A stretch of 64,000 nt of DNA from Budorcas taxicolor (GCF_023091745.1 NC_068934.1:18554434-18618433); one strand, 5' to 3'. Positions 47,817-58,534 are shown, numbered from the stretch's first letter. The notes: a model not told the origin generated them from the sequence alone. Translations and numbers: made by a program.

Positions 47817-47831
47817 GCACCTATTTATCAG

Positions 47832-47965
47832 ACATTGCAGTTTTGGTTCTTATTTTCAATGCTGCTAAAACCTGTCCAACGATGCCTGCATTGTTCTCAG
47901 ATCACACCTTCAGGCACTATGCCTACCTTCGAGACAGTCTTTCTCATCTTGTTCCTGCCTTGAGA
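47832..47965 (+). CDS. INTS4: INTS4 coding exon k (about residues 544-588)
   Basis: The exon opens with AC, completing Tyr, and reads IAVLVLIFNAAKTCPTMPAL then FSDHTFRHYAYLRDSLSHLV and PALR, leaving in phase 0. The donor is AGA|GTATGT. The hydrophobic helix IAVLVLIFNAA packs within the helical core; it is not a membrane segment. Confidence 0.97.
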
Positions 47966-49188
47966 GTATGTTGAAAACATCTTTTGTCCATGTTTTTGCT
48001 TGTTTGATTTTTAGTCCTTTGTGGTAAATAGCAGAAAGAGGAATGTATATTTTCTGAAAATACATTCATTAATTCTCTTTAACTCTTATTTTGTACTCCT
48101 GCTTCTGAATCCTTTACCTTTTAAGAACATTCATTTTTTGAATGTACCTGGGTTATTGACTATGTTATATTAGGCAAGAAGAAGCCTGGAACATTTCTTA
48201 CTTTATTTATTTATTTTTAAATTTTTTGGCCACCTCATACAGTATGTGGGATCTTAGACCCCGACCAGAGATTGAACCCACACCCCCTGCTTTGGAAGCA
48301 TGGAATCTTAACCACTGAACTGCCAGGGAAGTTTCTGGAACAGCATATTTTAAATCAAGGATTAGATCCTGTTACATTTTAATAATTACATAAAACTATG
48401 ATTCTCAATAAGTTTACTTTTTAATAATGTTATAAGTTTATTTTTTATATAAGTTTATTTATACAAGTTTATTTTTTAATAATGTTATTTTAAAAACTGA
48501 AAGAAAACATTTTTGATGAACCATACTGATAATATACTGATCACCATACTGATAATAATAGCAAACACTGAGTGCTTTGTGCAGGCACTTTGCTAAGCTC
48601 TTTATTTGAATTTACTCATCCCTACTTAAATAACTCTAAATTTAGAATAATATATGTACATGGTTAGAAAACTTAAACTATAAACTATAAACTTCTCATC
48701 CCTTTCTTGAAAGGTAGCCACTTTTAGCAGTAAGAACAAGAATTGTAATTATTAATTATCATAATATAAAACTTTTATAGCATGCTGTAAATGTTTTTTA
48801 ATACAAAAATTTATTTGGGAATAAATCATCAGTCTTCTATGAAGTGAATAATCAATAAAGGTTAAAAATAAATGCGGCATTAATTTTTAGTCTCATTTCT
48901 GTGGTTAGCCCATTTATTATAGTTAACAATAGAAAATAATATTATAGCATTCTCTTTTCTTTTTCTCCTTGCAGCTTGTGGCTGGCTGTATTGGGTAGAC
49001 CATGTTCATTTTTTTTCTCTTTTTCCCTTTCTCCCACTTAAGCCAAGGAAGGAGAAAAAGATTATTTACAGAATTACCTAGCTCTTTTTCCTTTTCTTTG
49101 TTTGACTCACATTTTTTCCCCTGGTTTCTTTGTTTTACCAAAAGTTGGGCCACAGAGTTGATGGTGTAACCCCACTGTGTTTGCTTAG
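47966..49188 (+). other. INTS4: INTS4 intron between exons k and l
   Basis: A 1.2 kb intron with an antisense CHR SINE piece (48205-48335) and an AT-rich tract at about 48405-48490 in which a short motif is repeated (AGTTTACTTTTTAATAATG and relatives). I see nothing else of note. Confidence 0.75.
48205..48335 (-). repeat. CHR-type SINE, antisense, short
   Basis: TTTATTTATTTTTAAATTTT, then GATTGAACCCACACCCCCTG, ending CACTGAACTGCCAGGGAAG. Confidence 0.8.
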
Positions 49189-49346
49189 TTACCAGGTAGA
49201 AAGCTAGTGTCATCAGGTCTTTCTCCCAATATCACACCTCAAGAGGATCCTTCCCATCAGTTCCTGCAGCAGAGCCTCGAAAGGGTATATAGTCTTCAGC
49301 ACCTTGACCCTCAGGGAACCCAGGAGCTGCTAGAGTTCACCATCAG
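49189..49346 (+). CDS. INTS4: INTS4 coding exon l (about residues 589-641)
   Basis: Fifty-two codons: LPGRKLVSSGLSPNITPQED, PSHQFLQQSLERVYSLQHLD, PQGTQELLEFTI, plus two bases of Arg. The acceptor is TTTGCTTAG and the donor CAG|GTGAGG. The first third is a low-complexity linker and is where this copy differs most from the human text I recall (SSGLSPNIT and PSHQ); the second half returns to conserved helices. Confidence 0.96.
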
Positions 49347-49617
49347 GTGAGGTTACTGATCATTCTTTTCCTTTGACAGAGTTAATGTCGTTATGCTTGG
49401 CTTGACCCTTATGATTTCTAATGTTGGTTATAGGTTGATTTTTCTGACTCTGTTGACATGATTTTATGATGTTTTTATTTTGAATTAGATTGTGGTTTAA
49501 GCATATGACAAAGAAAAAGTTTCTGTTCATGACTAGATTGATGATTAGTACAAAGCTAGAAGGAGTTAGCAAAGAAGCTGTTTTCAGCTTTTCTTACCTT
49601 TATATATATATATATTA

Positions 49618-49980
49618 GTTTGAGTAACAGAAAATGCAACTAACAGTGGTTTAAACAAGAGGAAAAGTCAATTCTTTCTCATAGGCAGACAGCTGAGGTG
49701 GCTGATAATCTAGACTCATTCTTTTCTTGTTCCTCCATCTTTGGCATCAAGTGGCCTTTGCCTGAAGATCCAAACTTCAACTGTCTCCTATATAATCCAA
49801 CCTCGAGAAAACAGGAAAGAGTAGAAGGGCATCGTTTCTACAAGCACTCCCTTTAAAGACACTTCCTGCAGAGTTGCATGTTCTAAGGTTCCTTGTGTCT
49901 CATTGAGTGGAACTTAAGTCACATAGCTATATCTAGCTGCGAGGGGCTAGGAAAGGTAGTTTTTGTGCCAAGTGACCAGT
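49618..49980. repeat. Old interspersed repeat, class uncertain
   Basis: The text GAGTAACAGAAAATGCAACT to GTGCCAAGTGACCAGTG has parallels in ancient mammalian repeats; similar opening text occurs at 41700-41760 (CTATAAGTAACAAAAAATCT). It is preceded by a short TA run. Confidence 0.45.
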
Positions 49981-50525
49981 GCTTAGTTAGTGCATGGTGA
50001 CTCTGTTACTGAGGAAGAAGGGAAGGATATTGATAACAATCAGCAAACTGTCAGGCTCTGTTGTAATGTCCTGAATGATCTGAAAAGAAATGAAACCCGT
50101 TTGCCTTTAGCAAAGGCAGTATCTGTCTGCCTCTGTAAATAGGGTTTGATTGAGACACAGCATTTAGCAACTGCTTTCCTGCTGCAGTGGTTCAGCTGAG
50201 TAGTTACCATGGAGACACTGGACGGCAAAGCCTAAAGTATTTACTATCTGATCCTTTATGGAAAAAGTTTGCTGACCCTGAAGTGCTGCCTCAATCACAT
50301 TTTCTTTCTCATCTGCTCCCTCACCAAGGTGATTAAATTTAGAGACTGCTACTGAAGTTGTTGGCGCTGAGCCTAGGAAAATAAGCTCTACTTCCGACTC
50401 ACCCGTAGCTAAATAAACATTTAAGTTTTATCCTTGACACTTTACTAACCAGTTGGCATTAAGAAAGTACAGAATGCACGGAAGTTAGCTAGTTTGGTCA
50501 TTAGCTGCAATGCTGGCTTTTTGGC

Positions 50526-50885
50526 TTTTTTTTTTTAAGCTAATGAAACTTTATTAAACAATATTTAAAAAAAAACCAAAGGGGAAAAAAAAAGATAAAT
50601 CTCCAAATCACCCATATACAACAGAAACACAAAGATGCTATACACTATTCGTTTCAGATCCACCCTGGCCCTCCACTAGGTAGACCACTGGCGTTTGACT
50701 TCAGTAAACATCTTGGTTTGAGTCACCCTCATAATCTCGGTTTTATGAAGTGATAGTGCTGCTGGACTTTGGGCTGGTCAGATGCCCGTTGTACTGCTGT
50801 GGTCCATCCTGGGCACTGTGTTTCTTATTAAGTGCATTCTTGAGAAAGGTGGCCAGGATGGTGAAAAATTTGGAAAGGAAAGCAG
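50526..50885 (-). pseudogene. Probable processed retrocopy fragment, parent not recognised
   Basis: On the minus strand an AATAAA signal (complement TTTATT at 50550-50555) lies just before an A-run (T-run at 50526-50536), the layout of an mRNA 3' end. Upstream is a 3' UTR-like stretch and a short C-terminal-like frame (FFTILATFLKNALNKKHS to a stop near 50747). It is 5'-truncated at about 50885. I do not recognise the parent gene, and the short frame may be chance. Confidence 0.5.
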
Positions 50886-52109
50886 ATGGTACAGTAGTTA
50901 ACTGATTACCTACTATGTTTTACAAACATTATTGCAGTTAGATGTTGTGAACCATTTCACAAAGAAGTAGAAATTTGGGGAAATGAAGCAGTTTGTTAGG
51001 AAGTAGAACTGAGATTTAAATCTAGCTTTGTTTGACTCTAAAACTGATGCTGTCTGATATGCACAGTGAAGGGGATTCTTATATCTGTGAAGAATAGATG
51101 AGATGACCCCTCGGGTTCTTCAGAATGTACATTTTCTATAGTTGTTGAAAAGTGAACTATTAGTCCAAATTTCATACAGAAGTTTCTCTGATTAGGACTG
51201 TGGCCATTTACTTGTTAGTACTAGTATCAAACAAACAAAATTCACCGTCATACACATTGTCCTTCGTTGTAATCTCAGCAAGCGTGTCACCCAACTAAGA
51301 TTTCACCTCATGGCTATAGTTCAGTGATGGTCCTGGGGGATGAATTTTTGGTTTGTTTTTAGAACTTGACATAACTACTTGACATAACTACTACTTGACA
51401 TAACATCACCACTGTATTTTGGGTGCTTTATAGGAGCTTAGTAAGTATTTGTTGAAAACTTTAGTTATGGTGGCTTAACCAGGAAGGAAAACTTCTAAGA
51501 TTTTTATCGATAGCATTTTCTTCTGGTTATACCTCGTCTTCAGTCTCGTGGATTTGATCCTTTGTAAGGCTCTGCTGTCCTTGATCATAACAAGAACTCT
51601 TTTCTATTAAGTGCCCACTATGTATGCACTCTTCTAAGTGTATTATGTACATTGTTTCTTTGAATTTGAAAACAATCATAAGAGAATTATCCAACTTTTA
51701 CAATGAGTGAGGGAGCCTGGGTTCATTAATTTGTTATATGATTTTTCAGCACCCATCATATATCAAGCATTGTACTGGGAAAAGGGACACAGTCATAACA
51801 AGACATAGTCCCTGTTACAGGGGATCTTACAGCCTGGTTGGGTAAATAAGGCAAGCAGTATTGTGCTTCCCACACAATACAGTATGTACAGGGTTTTCTA
51901 GAAGATGGAAGAGGGGGCTTAACCCTTCCATTCATGGCTTAAGCAGTGACCAGAAGAATGAATATAAATTTGCCAAGTGAGGAAGGGAGGAAACTGTCAA
52001 AGGCAAGAAACAGCAAAGGCCTAGACCAGAGCCTAGGTTGTTTAGAGTCCTTCTGTCAACACACTGCTGGATAAACAGTGTATGATATGAAAGATCTAGT
52101 ACAATGAGG

Positions 52110-52805
52110 TTTAAAATCTAAAGACTTGTTTCAAATCAAATAGGAAATGTAAAAAATACCTGGAGTGAAATGAAAATGAAAACCTGACAATCTGAAACCT
52201 ATGGATGTAGCAAAAGCAGTTCTTAGAGGGAAGTTTATAGCGATACAATCTTAACTCAAGAACCAAGAAAAATCTCAAACGACCCAAGTTTACACCTAAA
52301 GCAACTATAGAAAGAAGGACAAACAAACCCCAAGGTTGATAGGAGAGAAATCATAAAATCAGAGCAGAAATAAATAAGAGACTAAAAGAACAATAGAAAA
52401 GGCTGATGAAATTAAAAGCGGGTTCTTTTTTATTATTTTATTTTTGGTTGCATTGGGTCTTCATTGCTACACGCAGACTTTCTCTACTTGCAGAGAGCAA
52501 GGGCTTCTCTCTAGTTGCAGTGCCTAGGATTCTCATTGCCGTGGCTTTTCTTGTTGTGGAGCCTGGGCTTTAGGTACAGGGGTTTCAGTGGTTGTGGCCC
52601 TGGGCTTAGTTGCTCGGCAGCATGTGGAATCTTCCTGGATCAGGGATTGAACCCATCTGGGCCCCCTGCATTGACAGGCAGACTCTTACCAACTGTACCA
52701 CCAGTGAAATTCCTAAAAGCTGATCCTTTGAAAAAGTAAATAAAATCGATAAATCTTTAGCCAGATTCATCAAGAAAAATGGGGTGCGGGAGGGGCAAAA
52801 CTCCA
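52110..52805 (+). repeat. Old L1 ORF2 fragment, sense, split by a SINE
   Basis: L1 ORF2 phrases GCAGTTCTTAGAGGGAAGTT, AATAAGAGACTAAAAGAACA and, after the SINE, GATAAATCTTTAGCCAGATT run in order. The frames are dead. Confidence 0.75.
52429..52714 (-). repeat. CHR-type SINE inside L1, with diverged target duplication
   Basis: Antisense CHR text runs from TTTTATTATTTTATTTTTGG to GTACCACCAGTGAAATTCC. Flanks AAAAGCGGGTTCTTT (52414-52428) and AAAAGCTGATCCTTT (52715-52729) are a target duplication with three mismatches, consistent with age. Confidence 0.82.
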
Positions 52806-52807
52806 TA

Positions 52808-53214
52808 GCAGCTTGTGTCAAGCAAGTCTGTCAGTATCATTTTTCTAGCATTATTTGCTCATTTTGTATCTCTTTTTACATTCTGGTAATTCTCACAATA
52901 TTTAAGACTTTTTCATTATTATCATATTTGTTATGGTCATTTGTGATCAGTGATCTTTAATGTAACTATTGCAAAAAGATTATAGCTGGCTGAAGTCTCT
53001 GATGATGATTAGCATTTTTTAACAAAAATTGTTTTTAAATTAAGGTACTTACACTGTTTTCTTAGACACAGTGCTGTTGCTCACTTAGTAACCTCTGGTG
53101 TAGTATAAACATAACTTTTATGTGTATGGGGAGAAAGTTTGCATGCCTAACTTTTTTGTGATACTTGCTTTATTTGTGGTGGTCTGGAACTGAACCCACG
53201 ATTTTCTGAAATAT
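52808..53214 (-). mobile_element. Tigger-derived MITE, copy 2
   Basis: The right end reads GGTGGTCTGGAACTGAACCC to AAATATGCCTGTA, the complement of the Tigger terminal repeat. Internal text matches copy 1 in reverse, including the junction near 52968-52985 where the transposase centre is absent. Confidence 0.8.
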
Positions 53215-54397
53215 GCCTGTAATTGCAGTTCATGTAAGGAGTAAATGCACTCAAGTAAGGAAGCATCCCTCACACCTAGTATAGTGCACATAGATGGTGC
53301 TTTTTGTACCTTTTTCATTAACAAGTCCATAGTCTCCTGATGAATGTCTGAACTGAGGCTTCCTAAAGATTGTGGGCATAAAAAGATATAGGGAGGAAAC
53401 ACTGGGACACAGAATGTTTTGAGCAGGGGTAGAAATTTTCTATTTTTGCTTGTATAATAGTTCAGATTTCCTGTAGCTAGTTGGGTTGCACCTTATTTTG
53501 TGCAACTCAGAATAATCGTTACAGTTCAAGGATAGTAGAATGACTTAACACTTGGGAACGGTCAGCTAATGTGTAGTCAGCTGGTCAGTGTTCTCTGTAA
53601 TGTAAGAGAAGGCAGAATCTGTCTGTAGATGATATGGTTCCAAAGTAGAATGATTCAGGGCCATCTTTTGCAAGATAAATGTTAGTGGTACAAAAAGGGA
53701 GAGACCAGCTAGCCACCAAAGTAGCATTTTACAGGTGTGGTTAGCTAGTACAGGGTCTTGCCATTCATTGTGATAGATTTCCACACATGAATAGGCTCTC
53801 TAGGATCAACTCAAACCACCAAAACTCAGAGACAATAGTGTAAGCCACAGACCCCAATTTTTTCAGTCACTTTGGAAATAATTCTCTCTTCCCATCTCCT
53901 TTTTGGTATCAAGGAGGCAGCACTAGCTATCAGAAAGTTGCCCAAGATAAGAGGGAAGGACTTAGTCCAGTGGACAGTTTTGTACAGGCTGCTCTGAAAC
54001 CTGATATATTATGGCAGCCCTGAAAGAGTTAACTTCTCTCATTAGCCAAATTTTTAGGTTTCCCACAGTTATGATTACTATATGAAATCTTGATATGGAC
54101 CTTAAAAAACCAGGCAGCTTTCTATGAATTTTCTTGAGATGGATTGTTCTAAGTATGGTATGGTTAAGTAGTTCATTTATATCATTAAGGACCCAGTTTC
54201 TCTCTGCCTCTTTGGATTTTTCTTGTCCTCAACATTTGCTTTATCCCAAGGCTTTTTTTCTTTTAGAGTTGCAGTATAGCTGCCATTGGTAATCAGGACT
54301 GTAAAACATTCTTGATCACTTTAGTGAGAGAAAGAGGGAGCATGAGTGATTCGGAGACCACCATCAAACCTGCTTCACGTTTCAAATATGAGTCCTT

Positions 54398-54515
54398 CCA
54401 GGGAATTTCCTGGGGGGTCCCAGTGGTTAGGGCTCCACACTTCTACTGCAGGAGGCACAGGTTTGATCCCTGGTCAGGAACTAAGATTGCTGCATGCCAC
54501 ACATCACAGCCAAAA
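54398..54515 (+). repeat. CHR-type SINE, sense, short
   Basis: GGGAATTTCCTGGGGGGTCC begins the unit, CACAGGTTTGATCCCTGGTC is the B-box region, and it ends in AATAATAATAAAT. Confidence 0.82.
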
Positions 54516-54710
54516 AATAATAATAAATCCTTTCCTTCCAAGTAGGAATTATAAGGTCACATAACCAGGGAGATGACATGTACCAGTTGGTTTAATCCAG
54601 TTGGACTCTACCTAGAACTAGGTTTGGGGACATCTCTTGAACAAAATCAGGGTTCACTTAGTAGGAAGTAGGAAGGGTTCACATTATTGGGAAGAAGTAG
54701 AGCATAAATT

Positions 54711-54983
54711 TGGAGAAGGCAATGGCACCCCACTCCAGTACTCTTGCCTGGAAAATCCCATGGACGGAGGAGCCTGGTAGGCTAGTGTCCATGGGGTCGC
54801 TAAGATTTGGACACAACTGAGCGACTTCACTTTCACTTTTCACTTTCATGCATTGGAGAAGGAAATGGCAACCCACTCCAGTGTTCTTGCCTGGAGAATC
54901 CCAGGGACGGGAGAGCCTCTTGGGCTGCCTTCTGTGGGGTCGCACAGAGTTGGACATGACTAAAGCGACTTGGCAGCAGCAGC
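54711..54983 (+). mobile_element. Bov-A2 SINE, dimeric, with 12-bp target duplication
   Basis: Two Bov-A monomers stand in tandem (GAGAAGGCAATGGCACCCCA and GAGAAGGAAATGGCAACCCA), ending in CAGCAGCAGC. AGAGCATAAATT is found at 54699-54710 and 54984-54995 as a perfect duplication, which suggests a young insertion. Confidence 0.92.
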
Positions 54984-55164
54984 AGAGCATAAATTAGGTA
55001 GGCAGCCAATAGAGCCCACTACAATGCTTCAAAAAAATTTTTTTCTGATGATATAAAACTTACTTGTCCATTGTATAAAACATTTGGAAAATAAAGCATA
55101 GTTGGGAGAAGGCAATAAAAACAACCCTAATTCCTCTATCCAGAAAACAGTGCTGTCTTTTTCT

Positions 55165-55169
55165 TGTGT

Positions 55170-55214
<45 letters not shown>
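55165..55214 (+). repeat. (TG)n microsatellite
   Basis: A nearly pure TG run of 50 bases with one TA interruption near 55173. It is probably length-polymorphic. A Val/Cys frame through it is a repeat artefact. Confidence 0.97.
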
Positions 55215-55216
<2 letters not shown>

Positions 55217-55706
55217 GTTTTTATATAGTTGAGATCATATACCTTATTACCAGATTATATTTTAACACTTGTAGAATATTCCATTGACTGGATATACAGT
55301 AATCTATTTAATAATTCCTTTACCATTAACTATTTAAATAATTACTTTGTTTTACTATAATAGTCCATACAACAGTGAATATTGTGGGGCATAAAACATT
55401 TCATTTGTTTTGAATATCTCCCTGCTGTCTCTCAGGATAAATCTACTTATCAAATTATTTGATTATATGTGTGCCTTTTGTAATGTATTACAGTTTTACT
55501 TTCCAGAAGAATTATATCAACTTAAACTGCTAGCAAAATGTAAGTGAACCAGTTTCATTATAACCACTTCAGCACTGGGTTCTGTCATTTAAATTTTTTT
55601 TTTAAACCAATTTACTAGGTATAAAATGGTAAATGCTTTTGACATGATCTTTAATTGTTGTCATTATCCTTATTCTCTGTTTGACTTGGGGTTTTATTTA
55701 TGGCAG

Positions 55707-55800
55707 GGATCTGCAAAGGCTTGGAGAACTTCAGTCTGAATTGGCAGGAGTAGCTGATTTCTCTGCTACCTATCTTAGGTGTCAACTTCTTCTCATTAAG
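55707..55800 (+). CDS. INTS4: INTS4 coding exon m (94 nt, about residues 641-672)
   Basis: One base completes Arg, then DLQRLGELQSELAGVADFSA and TYLRCQLLLIK, leaving in phase 0. The acceptor is TTATGGCAG. The donor AAG|GTTGGT is weak at +3 and +4, although +5 G is kept. The exon length is not a multiple of three, so skipping would shift frame. Confidence 0.96.
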
Positions 55801-56719
55801 GTTGGTTTGAATCCATTTTGTTCTTGAATATGATGCTAAGCATGCGCTTTAATGGATTCAGCAGTGTTTGAGGCCTTAAGTGGAAAAATACATGGTCTTA
55901 TGCAACTGCTTAGCAATGGGGAAATTATGTACTCTGAAGTATAATTACATTTGTCTCTAATTAAAGAATTGTTAACTCATATAGGAATTTTAATTTTTTA
56001 ATTTGGGAGAATTCTTTTATTATATAATTGGAGCAGATTGGATAATTAGTTGCATTAGAATCCCAAGGATTTTAACTGTTTTTAATAATTTGATTAGCAA
56101 AGATCTTATATAAACATATATATTTGTAATGCTAATTTGATTTTGTCAAAGTCAAATTAGTCAAAGGTTGATTTCATTGCTCTTAAAAGGGCCAACTTGC
56201 TGGCAATTCATAGTAGGTAGTTAGATTACATGTGTATATATATATGTATGTGTGTGTGTGTACCAAGTTAGTACCAAAAGGCTGTTTCAGTTTACTGAGT
56301 TGAAAACCAATCAAACTAGCTCGATAGCTGTCAGCTTCTGCAGCAGAGTTCTGCTGTTAATTCAGACTTTTGATTTTGGAGAGCCCTCTCACTTGATAAA
56401 ACTTTCCTTGGCTTTAGTTCTAAGTGTTGTTAGTCTTCAAAGCTGTTAGTGATATTTGACCAAAGTCAGAATGGAGGAGTCAGAAATTATTAGCCACTGT
56501 AAGATATGTGATTTTAGGGTGATTAGGTGTATGTATACATGTGAAAATGGATGTGTACACTGAAGTAGGTGGGGATTTAAACAGTCCTAAATTGGCTAGA
56601 TAGATTCTTTCAAAATATATATACCTTTGTAACCACTAGCACAGTTAAGATGTAAAACATTTCCATTGCCCCCAAAAGTTCCTTAATGTCCCTTTGCACA
56701 GTTATTTGGCTTTTCCAAG

Positions 56720-56830
56720 TTTCTATAAAACAAGGCTAATAATTACTCTACCCGGGTAAGAATTGGTAGCAAGCAGCATGTGAAAACCCTTGGTCTTATG
56801 TCTGGTACATAGTGAGTGCCATGTCATCAT
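56720..56830 (+). repeat. MIR-like remnant
   Basis: CTATAAAACAAGGCTAATAA and GTCTGGTACATAGTGAGTGC match MIR 3' core text. Confidence 0.6.
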
Positions 56831-56964
56831 TGGTCTTCTTCCTTCTTCCTTGGCTTGCTATCTTCTGCACTGGAATACCAAAAGGCCTTTGAAAAGAATC
56901 TACTTCTCTTTAGTAGGAAAAGAGAAGAGATTACTTCAAAATGTGATATAATGTTATATACCCA

Positions 56965-57188
56965 AATGCTTCCCAGGTGGTGCTAGTGGAAAAGAACCCA
57001 CCTACCAGTGTGGGAGTCCTAAGAGGTGCAGGTTCGATCCCTAGGTCAGGAGGATCCCCTGGAGGAGGAAATGGCAACCCACTTCAGTATTCTTGCCTGG
57101 AAAATTCCACGGACAGAGAAGCCTGGTGGGCTACAGTCCATAGGATTGCAAAGAGTCAGACATGACTGAAGTGACTTAGCGTACACAC
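56965..57188 (+). mobile_element. Bov-tA SINE, sense
   Basis: CAAATGCTTCCCAGGTGGTG (head) to GACATGACTGAAGTGACTTA. The B box GCAGGTTCGATCCCTAGGTC is nearly intact. Confidence 0.9.
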
Positions 57189-57344
57189 ACCCCAAAAAGC
57201 ATACAAAATTACTCTGATTTCTACAACTACAACTATATAAAAAACATGTATATGAGAAATTATTGGAAGCAAATATTCGAAAGCAGTAACTCTGTTAGTG
57301 GTAGTATGATTTAGTAGTATAATTTTAAAATTTCTATGTTAATA

Positions 57345-57690
57345 CTCCAGACCTTCTGCTGTCTGATAGTCACTAGGTACATGTAACTGTTGAGCACTTT
57401 AAATGTTCATATTGAGATGTGCTGTAAGTGTAAATACACACTGGATTTCTTAGACTTAGTGTGAAAAAATGTGAACTATCTCATTAATAATTTTTAAAAT
57501 ATTGATTGCATAGTGATATATACTGGGTTAAATAAACTGTATTGTTAAATTAATTTCACCTGTCTCTTTTTACATTTTTTGGTTATTGTTATTTTTCTGT
57601 CTTTTTTTTAAATTTCAAAGATGTAACTACTAGAAAATGTAAAACCACATCCATGGCTTATGTTTTATGTTTCTGTTGGACAGTGTAAGT
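57345..57690. repeat. hAT (Charlie-like) non-autonomous DNA transposon remnant
   Basis: Inverted end-like text CTGTCTGATAG near 57359 and TTGGACAGTGT near 57677 bracket AT-rich text (TTGAGATGTGCTGTAAGTGT, TCTCATTAATAATTTTTAAA, GGGTTAAATAAACTGTATTG) familiar from an old mammalian hAT MITE. The family name is uncertain. Confidence 0.55.
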
Positions 57691-58300
57691 CTAGGTTTTC
57701 TGAACTGTCATTATGTCTCTAATTAAGAAGGACTGTGAAAATAAAAGACTACAGCAGAGGTTTAGATGAGATGCCATAGGGATGGATAGGAGAGGAGAGG
57801 GATGGAAGGTAAAATTCGTGGCTGTAAGTGATAGTTTTGAATATAGAGAGTTAGAGAGCAAGGAATCTAGGAAAGCTTCTTAATTTTTTATTTGAGTATG
57901 TTGGTCAGGTGATGGGGGTGTTCACAGATAATGAGCATAGAGCAAAGAAAAAGGAACCAAATCAAGGAAGAAGGGTCTGGGCTGTCAGGGTAGTCCATGG
58001 GCTTTGAGATCAGGAGGTGCCAGAGCCTCAGAAGCCCAGCTTTCCTGGACACTGTGATGAGGCCTTCATGTCTCCTGCACTCTGCTTGCAGGCTATGGTC
58101 TGGTGCATGGGGTCTTTGGGCCACAAATTGAATAGGGGAGGATTGCATTTGGCCCAAATCATTGGTCTCTACTTTGGCTTAAAAGAGTACGACTGAGAGG
58201 AGGTCTTGATCACAGTAAATTTTCAAAGCAAAACAAAAAAAGTCTCAAATGATATGGCACCCTTTTTGACCTCTGGTTCTATCCTTTGCTGACTTGTTAG

Positions 58301-58381
58301 GCCCTGCAGGAAAAGCTGTGGAATGTGGCCGCCCCTTTATATTTGAAGCAGAGTGATTTGGCCTCAGCAGCAGCAAAACAG
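58301..58381 (+). CDS. INTS4: INTS4 coding exon n (81 nt, about residues 673-699)
   Basis: Twenty-seven codons, ALQEKLWNVAAPLYLKQSDL and ASAAAKQ, in phase 0 at both ends. The acceptor is GACTTGTTAG and the donor CAG|GTAAGC. It encodes one helical hairpin near the end of the central helical region. The exon length preserves frame. Confidence 0.96.
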
Positions 58382-58534
58382 GTAAGCTTATGGAGACCTT
58401 CTCCTCAGATAGGTATTTGTCCAGAAATTGTGTTCTCTAAGTCAGTTAGAGTCAGAGGACTTCACAAGGCTCTGCTGTGGCTCCCCACTTCCAGCCTGTG
58501 GCAGAAGATAGTGAGATGAGGAGCAGCATAATTA

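Larger units (their letters stand above)
44190..47831 (+). other. INTS4: INTS4 intron between exons j and k, U12-type by its signals
   Basis: The 3.6 kb intron carries MIR/L2-like text (44385-44590), an antisense CHR SINE (45340-45468), a complete antisense PSME1 retrocopy (45623-46768) and two Bov-tA segments (47112-47338, 47463-47560). The 14 bases before the acceptor lack a strong pyrimidine tract, as expected for a U12-type intron. The stretch 44600-45340 shows nothing further. Confidence 0.85.
49347..55706 (+). other. INTS4: INTS4 intron between exons l and m (6.4 kb)
   Basis: It contains an unclassed old repeat (49618-49980), an antisense retrocopy fragment of unknown parent (50526-50885), old-repeat-like text (51600-52040), a sense L1 ORF2 fragment split by a CHR SINE (52110-52805), a Tigger-derived MITE (52808-53214), a sense CHR SINE (54398-54515), a dimeric Bov-A2 (54711-54983) and a TG microsatellite (55165-55214). 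The stretch 53220-54395 shows nothing I can name. Confidence 0.7.
55801..58300 (+). other. INTS4: INTS4 intron between exons m and n
   Basis: It has MIR-like text near 56720-56830, a sense Bov-tA (56965-57188) and a probable hAT-type DNA transposon remnant (57345-57690). The stretches 55801-56700 and 57700-58300 are AT-rich or unique intron with no gene-like signal. Confidence 0.7.

Noticed and set aside
55102..55287. Small protein with a Val/Cys repeat
   Set aside because: It is produced by the TG microsatellite.
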